From Desulfobacterales bacterium (GTDB lineage: Bacteria > Desulfobacterota > DSM-4660 > Desulfatiglandales > JALVZP01): a stretch of 18,523 bases of DNA. Positions 8,175 through 15,237 of the stretch are shown piece by piece. The stretch is from positions 1 through 18,523 of the forward strand of contig JAMOPX010000063.1 of the NCBI GenBank assembly GCA_027064285.1, written 5' to 3'. Made by a program: the position numbers and the translations under genes. Each line of letters starts with the position of its first letter. Positions within the stretch are counted from its first letter, which is position 1. The notes under the pieces are model-generated. The model made no database searches and was not told the DNA's origin. It saw only the letters and a program-made list of their open reading frames with translations.

Positions 8175-9917
8175 CTAATCTTGCTTGTCTAATATCAAAC
8201 CCATTAGACATATAAGAGAAGCATTATAGTCAATAGCATATTCATTAGTAGCATATGAACGAGCATCATCCTTATAGCTTAAAGGACCTTTATTTTTAGG
8301 AGCTATTTTAGCCTGCGCCATTTCATTAGGTCCTCCTACAAGCTGACCAGGTATATAGATATGGCTTGCTCGGCAGAATATATGGCAAGGATTTTTTACA
8401 GGATTACTTCCAATTCCTGTAACAAAGCATTTGTTAAATGGGTTTCTTCCAAGAAGGTAGTCTATCTGGTCTATAGCTGCATATAAGTAAGCCTTCTTTT
8501 TAGTTATCTGATAGGCATAATAAAGAGTAATACCTTCTTCTGCTGTCATTTTATTAGAACCCCAAATAAAACGATGATTTGCTATTTTGTATCCACTATG
8601 CTCTATTCTATTTAAAGCCTGATCAGCATACGAAATAATCTTTTGTCTGATAATGTTCCTTAGTGAAGCATCTACTTTTTTACATAGATAAAGATCTAAT
8701 AAACCAAGAGATGAAGGATTTTTCCATTCGAAAATAGAATAAGGCAATTCTTTAATATATTTATCTATGAAAAGCTTAGCACTTTTACTATTTGCTGTAA
8801 TGAAAAGCTCAGCAGCTGCCCAGAATCTATCATCTAAGTCAGTTAGCAGAGATGATTCCCTGTCAATCTCAGAATAAAGATATTTTCCTGAGCCTGAATC
8901 ATCTCCTTCATACCATTCTACATACATACTTGGATGCTTAATTAAATAGTTCCATGCCTTTTTTGCTGCACTTAAACACCTGTTAGCAAAAGAAGGGTCA
9001 TATCCATAATATATACGTGCAGCCATAGCCATTGCAGCAGCAAATTTTGCAGTCTCTGGTGTAGAGACCCCATATATAAAACGTGCTTGATTATCTTTGT
9101 GAGGAGGAACTAAAGGTGGCCATCTTTTACCCGCTACTTTTCTATAAACAGCTCCATCTTCTCTTTGCATACTAAGCATCCAATTAAGCTCGAATCTTAA
9201 CTCGTCAAGTAAATCAGGAATTGAGTTATTATTTTCTGGCTTTCCATGCTCATCTAAGAGATAATCTGGATACAAAAGTTGTCCATCCCCAAAAAACTTA
9301 GGCCTCTGCTCAAAAAGGTGAAGAAGCTGTCCAACACTTACAGAAGCAGTAGCTATATATTTTCCATAATCACCTGCGTCATGCCATCCTCCTTTAACAC
9401 AAAGATGTTCTCCTGCTTTATGAAAAGGATCAGTATGAGCAACTATAGCATCTTGCAGGTGGCAAGGTGGATGAGAAATATGAGTTATAGGATCATCAAT
9501 CTTTATTCCACACCTTTGTAGATAATAAGACCTTATCATTTTTATCATAGGTTCCATAAATACTTTATCTCCTATTTTAAAAGGATAGGAGATGTAAGAA
9601 TCAAGTTTGAGAAAATATATCCCCTTTTGATTAAAGGATGAGAAATCAAGTTGTTGAATCAGATCTCCTGTCTGTTTGTCTTTGACAGGATTTTTTGGAT
9701 ATACTTTAAACACAACTCTCTTACTTTCTTTTTCAATTAAACTTACAGGTTTCTTCCTTATATTAGAAGGTATATTCACAAGTAATGCTAACTTTCTTCC
9801 ATGAGTAAGATATCCTACTTGATTTACCAAGATCCCTGAAATTCTATTTTCTTTACTTAGTCCAGCTTCAGTAATAATAAAGCTAAGAATTAAAAATATA
9901 ATGGATACGGCTCTCAT
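8175..9917 (-). CDS. Secreted glycoside hydrolase family 9 enzyme with N-terminal Ig-like domain
   Basis: This 580-residue protein has a signal peptide (about residues 1-20), then an immunoglobulin-like CelD-type N-terminal domain beginning at ILVNQVGY (29-36), typical of theme-D GH9 enzymes. The catalytic (alpha/alpha)6 domain starts near residue 125. GGWHDAGDYGKY gives the catalytic-base aspartates at about D180 and D183, and ATNEYAIDYNA near the C-terminus gives the proton-donor glutamate at about E559. YLLGRNPFNKCFVTGIG is the usual GH9 segment, but the PHHR motif common in cellulases is replaced by NPCHIF (about 509-514), so the substrate may not be plain cellulose; GH9 also contains exo-beta-glucosaminidases. 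The ATG overlaps the stop of the GH2 gene by one base (TAATG). A likely role is trimming or length control of the polymer made by the adjacent synthase, as glycosidases do in other synthase operons. Confidence 0.9.
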   Translation of the reverse strand: MRAVSIIFLILSFIITEAGLSKENRISGILVNQVGYLTHGRKLALLVNIPSNIRKKPVSLIEKESKRVVFKVYPKNPVKDKQTGDLIQQLDFSSFNQKGIYFLKLDSYISYPFKIGDKVFMEPMIKMIRSYYLQRCGIKIDDPITHISHPPCHLQDAIVAHTDPFHKAGEHLCVKGGWHDAGDYGKYIATASVSVGQLLHLFEQRPKFFGDGQLLYPDYLLDEHGKPENNNSIPDLLDELRFELNWMLSMQREDGAVYRKVAGKRWPPLVPPHKDNQARFIYGVSTPETAKFAAAMAMAARIYYGYDPSFANRCLSAAKKAWNYLIKHPSMYVEWYEGDDSGSGKYLYSEIDRESSLLTDLDDRFWAAAELFITANSKSAKLFIDKYIKELPYSIFEWKNPSSLGLLDLYLCKKVDASLRNIIRQKIISYADQALNRIEHSGYKIANHRFIWGSNKMTAEEGITLYYAYQITKKKAYLYAAIDQIDYLLGRNPFNKCFVTGIGSNPVKNPCHIFCRASHIYIPGQLVGGPNEMAQAKIAPKNKGPLSYKDDARSYATNEYAIDYNASLICLMGLILDKQD

Positions 9918-12145
9918 TACTTACCTATCACCTTAAAGTTAAAGTTGTTTTTCCCTAAGCATTCATTAGTGCTGTCTAAGATAAACACAACAAGCTCATA
10001 TGAACCTGAAGCTAATTTTTCTTTAATAGTAAGTATCTTTTTAGCACTATCTGGTTCTATGTTTACCTTAATAGATTTAGTCTTAAGACTTCTCTGCCCC
10101 TTTATCAAAGAATACTTAACAGTGGCATTTTTGTATGCCTTAGGTAGATCGTTTATGATCCACAGCCCTATTTCTACTATCTCTTCTTCTTTCCATTCCT
10201 CCTTTTTCCATTCTATACTTGGCAATATTGGCTGATAAGCAACTTTCAATGCATTATAACCTAATTTTGGATTACGCCAATAGTCTACAATTCCCCAATT
10301 TATAGATGGCCAATCCTCACAGAACATAAACTGAAATATACCTGTTACTGGATTATATTTTTGTCTTCTGTAAGACTCTGCGGCTAATTTGATCAGTTTA
10401 GCCTGATATTTTTGAGTATTAGAGATAAATTCTTGAATATCTTTCCCCATTGAAACCTTTGCAATATCAAAAGTTTCATGTCTTTGGAAATTATGATATT
10501 CCCATTGCTTCCAGTCTTCTTCATTCTTAGGCCAGGGATTAGCTTTTTTAAAAATTTTTTGTAATGAATCAAGTCCTGGCAATGCTTGTGCTCCGAATTC
10601 AGTTATAAAAGGGCTCCTGCTCGGTTTAGCATAGTCTTTCCAGACACCAGAATACCACCCAAACCAAGGATGCTCTTTTGTGGAGGAAGCTTTATGGACA
10701 TATCGGGTCATATCAGCCTCTTTTAAGCACCTATATAAATAATCGTCTACTACCTTGTTTTGTTCTGGATCATAATCTTGATATTTATATTTCATCCAAA
10801 AGGCATCCCACGGAGGTTCATTGTGGGCACACCAAGCAATAATAGAGGGATGATTATATAGAAGATGCACCATCTCTAATGCCTGCTTTTTTGCTTCTTT
10901 TATAAATGCTGGCTCATCTGTATAACCCCATTGAAGTGGAAAATCCTGCCATACCATCATTCCTAATTCATCACAGGCATTATAGAACTGTGGAGCTTCT
11001 ATATGTGCATGTACTCTTACCACGTTTATATTTGCTCTTTTCATCAGCATTAAATCATACAAATATTTTTCTTTATTCATCTCACTTAACCATTGAGTTG
11101 AAATATAATTCGTCCCTCTCAGAAAGAGTCTTTTTCCATTTATCTTCCAGAGCATATCTTCTGGATTGCATTCTACAGTGCGAAAGCCAAAAATTTCTTT
11201 TTTAGTATCTAATACTTCTTTACCCTGACATATAATCACAGTAAGTTGATATAAATGAGGAAAACCATGATCCCATGGCCACCATAACTTGACATGAAAT
11301 GGAGGAAATACAAAGGTAAATCTATTTTTCCCTTTTCTAAGTAACTTTTTTCTTATTATGCGTTGTGTAAAAGAAGAATTAGGCAAGAAATTATAAGGCT
11401 CTATGCTTAATAGAATAATAAATTTTTTTCCTTTAGAGCTATATACTTGTAAGTTAATTTTAGGTCTTGCCAATCTCCTTACTGGGTCTAATTCTGGATC
11501 AATTCTAACTGATTCTATAGCTATTTCCTTAGAGATTCTCAAATAAACTGGCGCCCATATACCACCTGTATTTTTTTCCTGGCCCCTTAATGACCATGCA
11601 CCTCCAGGTCTTGTATCATGATGATTTAAGACCCCTTTAATTAGTCTTTTTCTAAGACCCCAGTATTTACCAGGTTCTTCATAGGGACTATTTACGCGGA
11701 CTACAAGGATATTGTCTTCCTTTCCAAATTTGAGTAAGTCATTAATGATAAAAGAAAATGGTGCAAAGTATCCTTCATGAAATCCAATATAATGTCCATT
11801 CAACCAGACATCTGCTGTGTAGTCAACTCCACTAAAAATAATTTTTACTATCTTTCCTTTATAACAGGGGTCTACAGTAAAGTGCTTTCTAAACCATACC
11901 ACTCCAGAATATTCTAATCCTTGTAAATACCAGTTAGCTGGCACATATATTTCTTTCCATTGAGTATCATCTATAGAAGGGACATAAAATTTTGTAGGTG
12001 CTACATTACCTAATTTCATTTTCCATTTTCCTGAAAGGGAAAGTAAAATAGGAAAGCTTCTTTCATATCCGTAGAACTTAGAATGCGTAGGGAAACAAAC
12101 AGCAGGAAATATCAGTAAAAAAATGACAAGATAGAATTTTCTCAT
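9917..12145 (-). CDS. Secreted GH2 glycosidase, beta-mannosidase / exo-glucosaminidase-like
   Basis: This 742-residue protein has a signal peptide (about residues 1-18) and the full family-2 layout. A jelly-roll sugar-binding domain (about 35-205, with WFRKHF and DVWLNGHYIGFHEG) is followed by an Ig-like domain (about 210-325), a TIM barrel (about 328-640) and a C-terminal beta domain. The acid/base glutamate is E443 in HNEP and the nucleophile is E516 in TEFGAQ; both are intact. MVWQDFPLQWGY is reminiscent of beta-mannosidases and exo-beta-glucosaminidases rather than LacZ-type galactosidases. Its ATG overlaps the upstream STAS stop by four bases (ATGA), so translation is probably coupled. 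An exo-acting glycosidase beside an endo-type GH9 and a synthase suggests processing of the same polymer. The exact sugar specificity cannot be fixed from sequence alone. Confidence 0.88.
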   Translation of the reverse strand: MRKFYLVIFLLIFPAVCFPTHSKFYGYERSFPILLSLSGKWKMKLGNVAPTKFYVPSIDDTQWKEIYVPANWYLQGLEYSGVVWFRKHFTVDPCYKGKIVKIIFSGVDYTADVWLNGHYIGFHEGYFAPFSFIINDLLKFGKEDNILVVRVNSPYEEPGKYWGLRKRLIKGVLNHHDTRPGGAWSLRGQEKNTGGIWAPVYLRISKEIAIESVRIDPELDPVRRLARPKINLQVYSSKGKKFIILLSIEPYNFLPNSSFTQRIIRKKLLRKGKNRFTFVFPPFHVKLWWPWDHGFPHLYQLTVIICQGKEVLDTKKEIFGFRTVECNPEDMLWKINGKRLFLRGTNYISTQWLSEMNKEKYLYDLMLMKRANINVVRVHAHIEAPQFYNACDELGMMVWQDFPLQWGYTDEPAFIKEAKKQALEMVHLLYNHPSIIAWCAHNEPPWDAFWMKYKYQDYDPEQNKVVDDYLYRCLKEADMTRYVHKASSTKEHPWFGWYSGVWKDYAKPSRSPFITEFGAQALPGLDSLQKIFKKANPWPKNEEDWKQWEYHNFQRHETFDIAKVSMGKDIQEFISNTQKYQAKLIKLAAESYRRQKYNPVTGIFQFMFCEDWPSINWGIVDYWRNPKLGYNALKVAYQPILPSIEWKKEEWKEEEIVEIGLWIINDLPKAYKNATVKYSLIKGQRSLKTKSIKVNIEPDSAKKILTIKEKLASGSYELVVFILDSTNECLGKNNFNFKVIGK

Positions 12146-12486
12146 ATATTGCTCCAGTTCATAATAGCCTCTTTTTCAGTAGGAAATATTTGTAATATTT
12201 TATCCAGTTTTGTTATCTTAAACACACTTAGAACATTATCTTTTGCATTACTGATCAAAAGCTCCCTTTTCCTGCCCAATGCTTTTAAACAGGCTATAAT
12301 TGCAGCAAGACCGCTGCTATCTATAAAATCGACCTCATCAAGGTTAAGTATTATTGCTTCTTTTTCACACTTAGTTATTAGATCTACAAGTTCTACTTTA
12401 AATCTTGGAGCAATAGATGCGTCAAGTCTTTTGATAACAGGTTTAACAATTAATATTTTCCCTTCATCACGAACTTCCAGCTGCAT
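12142..12486 (-). CDS. STAS-domain protein (anti-sigma-factor antagonist type), operon-leading copy
   Basis: This 114-residue single STAS domain is the first gene of the minus-strand operon. FIDSSGLA lies at residues 54-61, with Ser58 at the position phosphorylated in SpoIIAA/RsbV. The start ATG at 12486 is preceded by AGGAGGG at a spacing of about five bases. The stop codon overlaps the GH2 start (ATGA). The protein is a paralogue of the STAS protein at 25-363, which closes the visible part of the operon. A leading STAS gene in a polysaccharide operon fits partner-switching control of synthesis or of transcription. The sigma factor, anti-sigma kinase or enzyme it binds is not visible here. 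Alternatives such as direct allosteric binding to the synthase cannot be excluded. Confidence 0.9.
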   Translation of the reverse strand: MQLEVRDEGKILIVKPVIKRLDASIAPRFKVELVDLITKCEKEAIILNLDEVDFIDSSGLAAIIACLKALGRKRELLISNAKDNVLSVFKITKLDKILQIFPTEKEAIMNWSNI

Positions 12487-12742
12487 TTTACCCTCCTACA
12501 ATAAATTTTGTTTAAAATATAGTGCTCTGCCAACCATGAAAGTTTATATTCTTGCAACCTTAACCCAACTTTATCTTCATTTAGGGAGTTCTTATCATGG
12601 AAGACTCCGAATTTAACTTTGAGCCTTGATGGAGCGCTGCTTATTGTTAACAAAACTTATAGTTATCCGCATAATTGTGGATAACTAATAATAAATTGTT
12701 TTCTTTCCATATTTTCATAACTTTTTGTTTGTTGATGATAAA
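12487..12742. other. Intergenic leader upstream of the polysaccharide operon
   Basis: No convincing gene lies here, although a short minus-strand frame is open. The region must hold the promoter and 5' leader of the minus-strand operon. AT-rich candidate -10 sequences are present (for example TATATT on the minus strand near 12520), but no well-spaced -35 partner was found. A hairpin with a bulged stem (GGAGT-CTT pairing with AAG-ACTCC, about 12585-12608) sits in the leader. The paired DnaA-box-like sites are listed separately. I recognise no known riboswitch. Confidence 0.5.
12661..12686. promoter_or_regulatory. Inverted pair of DnaA-box-like sites
   Basis: Perfect 8-bp arms AGTTATCC and GGATAACT flank a 10-nt spacer. 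Within them, TGTGGATAA (12676-12684) is a perfect DnaA box on the minus strand, and TTATCCGCA (12663-12671) is a one-mismatch box on the plus strand. The pair lies upstream of the STAS-led operon in AT-rich DNA. It could be a DnaA-responsive operator, or simply a palindromic site for another regulator. A single pair is too little to call a replication origin. Confidence 0.4.
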
Positions 12743-12790
12743 ATTATATAGAAACTTATTAAAGAGGTATTTTTAACCAGTATTGGTATA
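12743..12790 (+). mobile_element. Relic right end of the 131-bp MITE family
   Basis: These 48 bases align with the right end of the MITE at 15670-15800 at roughly 80 percent identity by eye, including the shared ATTATAT start and the terminal CAGTATTGGTAT at 12778-12789. No left end (ATACCAATAC) is found upstream, so this is a solo or decayed end. It abuts the truncated IS630-type gene, but its terminal repeat points the same way as the one at 13409, so the two are not the matched ends of one element. Confidence 0.6.
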
Positions 12791-12845
12791 TCTGTATTTA
12801 AATTTCATTATCCTCGGAATTATCAGTTTTATTCATCTCCATTAT

Positions 12846-13372
12846 CTACCTAACATCAGTCATCAGTCCAAATCTGGATTCGTCAAAAAAAATTTTCTTT
12901 ATCTGAATTCTCTTTCTTGTTCCTTATCCTTTCTCACATTCACCGGCCGTCCCACTTTCTTCTTTGCTCCTATCCTCTTCAATAAATTCGATATCCCCTG
13001 TTGGCAGTATTCGATTCCAAATCTCTCATATATCCACTTCATCATCTCTTTCTGACTGCTAAATCCTTTCTCATTAAGTTCTTTTTCAAATTCTTTAAGT
13101 TGTTCCTCCTTCATCTTCCCAGGGTATCCCTTTACTTTCCATTCAAGTAACCCTTCTAATCCCCCTTCCTTATATTTTTTCCACCATTTCTTTAATGTCT
13201 CATAATGCAGATGAAGTAATTCTGATATCTCTTTTAGTGGCTTCCGGGGATATTCCTTTAGGAATATGAGCATCTGTATACGAAGAACAAAACGGCGATG
13301 TGAAACTTTCTTCTGAAGATCTTTCAATTCTTCTATACTTTCCTTTATTAGTGTTCTATCTATCGTTTTCAT
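12846..13372 (-). pseudogene. Truncated, frameshifted IS630-family transposase
   Basis: The ATG at 13372 opens a 157-residue frame ending at 12899. It contains an N-terminal helix-turn-helix (LKEISELLHLHYETLKKWWK, about residues 50-69), the GLEGLL linker, and a second winged-helix-like segment (about 95-140), as in the DNA-binding half of IS630/Tc1-type transposases. Just past the stop, another frame reads IFFDESRFGLMTDVR, the first strand of the DDE catalytic domain with its leading Asp, before stopping at 12846. The linker normally found between these parts is very short, the frame is shifted at a run of eight T, and the rest of the catalytic domain is missing, so the gene cannot make an active transposase. 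IS630 members sometimes use programmed frameshifting, but the missing remainder argues for decay here. Confidence 0.75.
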
Positions 13373-13408
13373 AATGGCTAATTATACATTATAAAGAGAA
13401 TTCCTCAA

Positions 13409-13422
13409 CAGTTTTGGTATTA
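13409..13422 (-). repeat. Terminal inverted repeat of the IS630-type remnant with TA flank
   Basis: Read on the minus strand, this is TA followed by ATACCAAAACTG, 37 nt upstream of the broken transposase start. It matches the ends of the MITE at 15670-15800 (ATACCAATACCG and ATACCAATACTG) with one or two differences. The TA dinucleotide at the edge fits the TA target duplication of IS630/mariner elements. The opposite end of the element is not present. Confidence 0.65.
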
Positions 13423-13481
13423 GCATTGACTTTATAACCCAAAGAAGATAAAAGAAGAAAAAATCTAGAAGGAGGTCTTAA

Positions 13482-14786
13482 ATGGAACCCATTGTGATAA
13501 AAAACAGACAAGAAAGCAAATTACGTATCTCGCCCGAATTTGCTGATATCTGTTTCACATGTGGTACATGTGCCAGCGGATGTCCTGTAGCTGGCATGGA
13601 TGGAATGGATCCAAGAAAGGTAGTCAGGATGGCAGCCCTTGGATTAGATGACGAACTTATAGAATCTCGTTTCCCATGGATTTGCACCATGTGTGGTAGA
13701 TGCGACTATGCATGTCCGCAAGGGGTAGAGATAACAGCTCTGATGAGACGCATAAGAGGATTAAGAGACAGAGACAAGGTTCCAGGGCCGATACACAAAG
13801 GTGTTGTAATGTGTCTTGAAAGAGGAAACAACCTTGGTATTCCAAAAGATGACTTCTTGTTCCTGTTAGCAGATGTGGGAAAAGAGCTCGAAGAAGAAGG
13901 CTTTCCAGGATTCTATGTGCCTGTAGACAAAAAGGGCGCCAATATACTCGTGACTATCAATTCAAAAGAGCCATTTGGTGAGCCTGATGATATGAAGTTT
14001 TGGTGGAAGATATTTTACTGTGCAAAGGAGGACTGGACTGTACCATCTGAAAATTGGGAAGGAGTAAACTGGGGACTTTTCTCTGGTGATGATGAAGCAA
14101 TGAAGCAGATTGTGGGGAAAATAGTAGAAAATTTGGAGCGGTTGGAATGTAAAACATTACTCTTGCCCGAGTGAGGCCATGCCTATTATGCGACCAGGCT
14201 TGGTCTGCAAAAATGGTTTCCTGAAGTATTTGAAAAATATAGGGTTGTTTCAGTTCATGACCTTCTTAAAGAATATATTGAAACAGGAAGAATAAAAATA
14301 GATAAGTCCATCCATAAGGATAACAAGGTCACTCTTCACGATCCTTGTAACTATGGCCGTAAAAGCTATAAGGCATTTGGACATGGGTACTTTGAAGAAC
14401 CTCGCTGGATAATCCAGCAGTGCTGTGAAAACTTTGTAGAAATGGAGCCTAACAGAATGAATAATTTTTGCTGTGGTGGTGGCGGTGGTGCATGGGCAAT
14501 GCCTTATGTGGCAGAAAGAATATTCTATGGAAGAATAAAGGCAAAACAGATAATGGATACAGGCGCAGATCTTGTAATTGCTCCATGTCACAACTGCAGA
14601 GATCAGATTATGAAATCATTGGTAAAAGAATATGATTTGGGAGTAGAAGTCAAATACCTGTGGGAACTCGTGGCTGATTCCTTAATAGTAGAACCCTGGA
14701 GTGAAGAAGAAGTAAAGAAAGCTCATGAAATGAGAGATGCTCAATTTGAAAGAGACGGAATAGTTTTAGACGAAGAATTCTTCTAA
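13482..14786 (+). CDS. HdrD/HmcF-like iron-sulfur oxidoreductase, probable selenoprotein (UGA at 14172-14174 read as Sec)
   Basis: The frame runs 434 residues if the single in-frame UGA (residue 231) is read through; a standard caller would split it into a 230-residue gene and a downstream remnant in the same frame. Two 4Fe-4S motifs lie at C24-C27-C30-C34 and C68-C71-C74-C78. A C-terminal CCG domain has C289, C330-C331 and C369-C372 (HDPC, NFCCGG, APCHNC), the pattern that holds the catalytic cluster in heterodisulfide-reductase HdrB/HdrD proteins. The UGA sits in LLPE-U-GHAYYATRLG, where relatives carry PECGHA. The start has GGAGG about six bases upstream; a TTGACT at 13426 may be a weak -35. 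Homologues HmcF and TmcB are cytoplasmic parts of membrane redox complexes of sulfate reducers, but no partner gene is nearby, so the electron donor is unknown. Confidence 0.88.
14172..14208 (+). promoter_or_regulatory. Candidate bacterial SECIS element
   Basis: Directly downstream of the UGA, GACCA (14192-14196) pairs with TGGTC (14201-14205) around the four-base loop GGCT. Two further pairs (14190-14208 and 14191-14207) form below a bulged U at 14206. The loop begins 22 nt after the UGA and has G in its first two positions; both features fit the bacterial SECIS consensus (a short stem with a G-containing apical loop about 16-37 nt past the UGA), which is bound by SelB. SelB and tRNA-Sec genes are not in the window. 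Confidence 0.65.
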
Positions 14787-14793
14787 AAAATCT

Positions 14794-14828
14794 AAAAAGT
14801 GGATGCCTTTCAGGGCATCCACTTTTTT
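14794..14828 (+). terminator. Rho-independent terminator of the selenoprotein gene
   Basis: A perfect 14-bp stem (14794-14807 with 14814-14827) closes the six-base loop TTTCAG and is followed by a run of T. It begins 8 nt after the stop codon of the gene ending at 14786. Because the stem begins with A5 it could also stop transcription from the other strand. Confidence 0.9.
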
Positions 14829-14841
14829 AGAAAGAACAACG

Positions 14842-14877
14842 GGCTAAAACCCTGCTTTTCAAAGCAGGGATACAGCC
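14842..14877. other. Two-tier hairpin resembling an IS200/IS605-type end
   Basis: An outer GGCT/AGCC pair (14842-14845 with 14874-14877) surrounds an inner CCCTGC/GCAGGG stem (14850-14855 with 14864-14869). Hairpins of this style, with CCCTGC-like arms and a TTTGAATCAG-like tail just after (14891-14900), are common at the right end of IS200/IS605 elements downstream of tnpB. No tnpB or tnpA is present, so this would be a solitary relic. It has no T-run and is not a typical terminator. Confidence 0.3.
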
Positions 14878-14903
14878 TAAAAGTGTTGGCTTTGAATCAG
14901 AAC

Positions 14904-15074
14904 CTAATTTAAAGAAATAAGAGGAAAACGGAAGTTAGATTCATTGATTAAAGCAAGGCTGTAAGCATTCTTTTTAAGCCAGCGCTTATATTCTCGCGCC
15001 AGACAAGGATCGTTAAATATTATAGATTCTCCCAAAAATTTAAGTTCTTCTATAATTCTCCAGTAAAAATGCAT
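14904..15074 (-). CDS. Small hypothetical protein, 56 residues
   Basis: A 56-codon frame begins with ATG at 15074, with GGGGGAA about five bases upstream, and ends at TAG 14904-14906. The product starts MHFYWRIIEELKFLGESI and is rich in aromatic, Lys and Glu residues. It has no signal peptide or obvious membrane segment, and the middle part (LAREYKRWLKKNAYSLAL) is probably helical. It lies just past the terminator of tRNA-Ala on the same strand. I do not recognise the family. The amino-acid composition looks like real protein and the ribosome site is plausible, but a chance ORF is possible at this length. Confidence 0.4.
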   Translation of the reverse strand: MHFYWRIIEELKFLGESIIFNDPCLAREYKRWLKKNAYSLALINESNFRFPLISLN

Positions 15075-15088
15075 TTTTGTTCCCCCAT

Positions 15089-15115
15089 AAAAAATAAGGA
15101 CCTCTAAAGGTCCTT
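15089..15115 (-). terminator. Rho-independent terminator of tRNA-Ala
   Basis: On the minus strand the stem AAGGACC (15115-15109) pairs with GGTCCTT (15102-15096) around a six-base loop and is followed by ATTTTTT. It starts three bases after the tRNA 3' end. It separates the tRNA from the small ORF downstream. Confidence 0.85.
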
Positions 15116-15117
15116 TA

Positions 15118-15190
15118 TGGAGCTGAGCGGACTTGAACCGCCGACCTCGTGACTGCCAGTCACGCGCTCTCCCAACTGAGCTACAGCCCC
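15118..15190 (-). tRNA. tRNA-Ala (anticodon GGC)
   Basis: This is a 73-nt cloverleaf. The acceptor stem GGGGCTG pairs with CAGCTCC and contains the G3:U70 wobble pair that identifies alanine tRNAs. The D arm holds AGCTCAGTTGGGAGAGC, and the anticodon stem CGTGA/TCACG encloses loop CTGGCAG with anticodon GGC. The T arm contains GGTTCAAGTCC. The discriminator base is A at 15118. The CCA tail is not encoded. A terminator follows immediately. Confidence 0.97.
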
Positions 15191-15237
15191 CCTTTTTTTT
15201 ATCTAAAATACCAGTATAGTTTTTTTATGTCAATACC

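Noticed and set aside
12149..12616. 155-codon plus-strand ORF opposite the leading STAS gene
   Set aside because: It lies antisense to the conserved STAS gene, has no ribosome site and a Ser/Leu-rich composition typical of a reverse-strand shadow.
12450..12653. 67-codon minus-strand ORF in the operon leader
   Set aside because: It overlaps the STAS start in another frame, lacks a ribosome site and has no recognisable motif; treated as chance.
12661..12686. Replication origin
   Set aside because: Only one pair of DnaA-like boxes is present, without a box cluster, dnaA/dnaN genes or a clear unwinding element.
13482..14174. Reading the iron-sulfur gene as a 230-residue protein plus a pseudogene remnant
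   Set aside because: The downstream frame is identical, fully conserved (CCG domain), has no other defect, and a SECIS-like hairpin follows the UGA; selenocysteine read-through is the simpler account.
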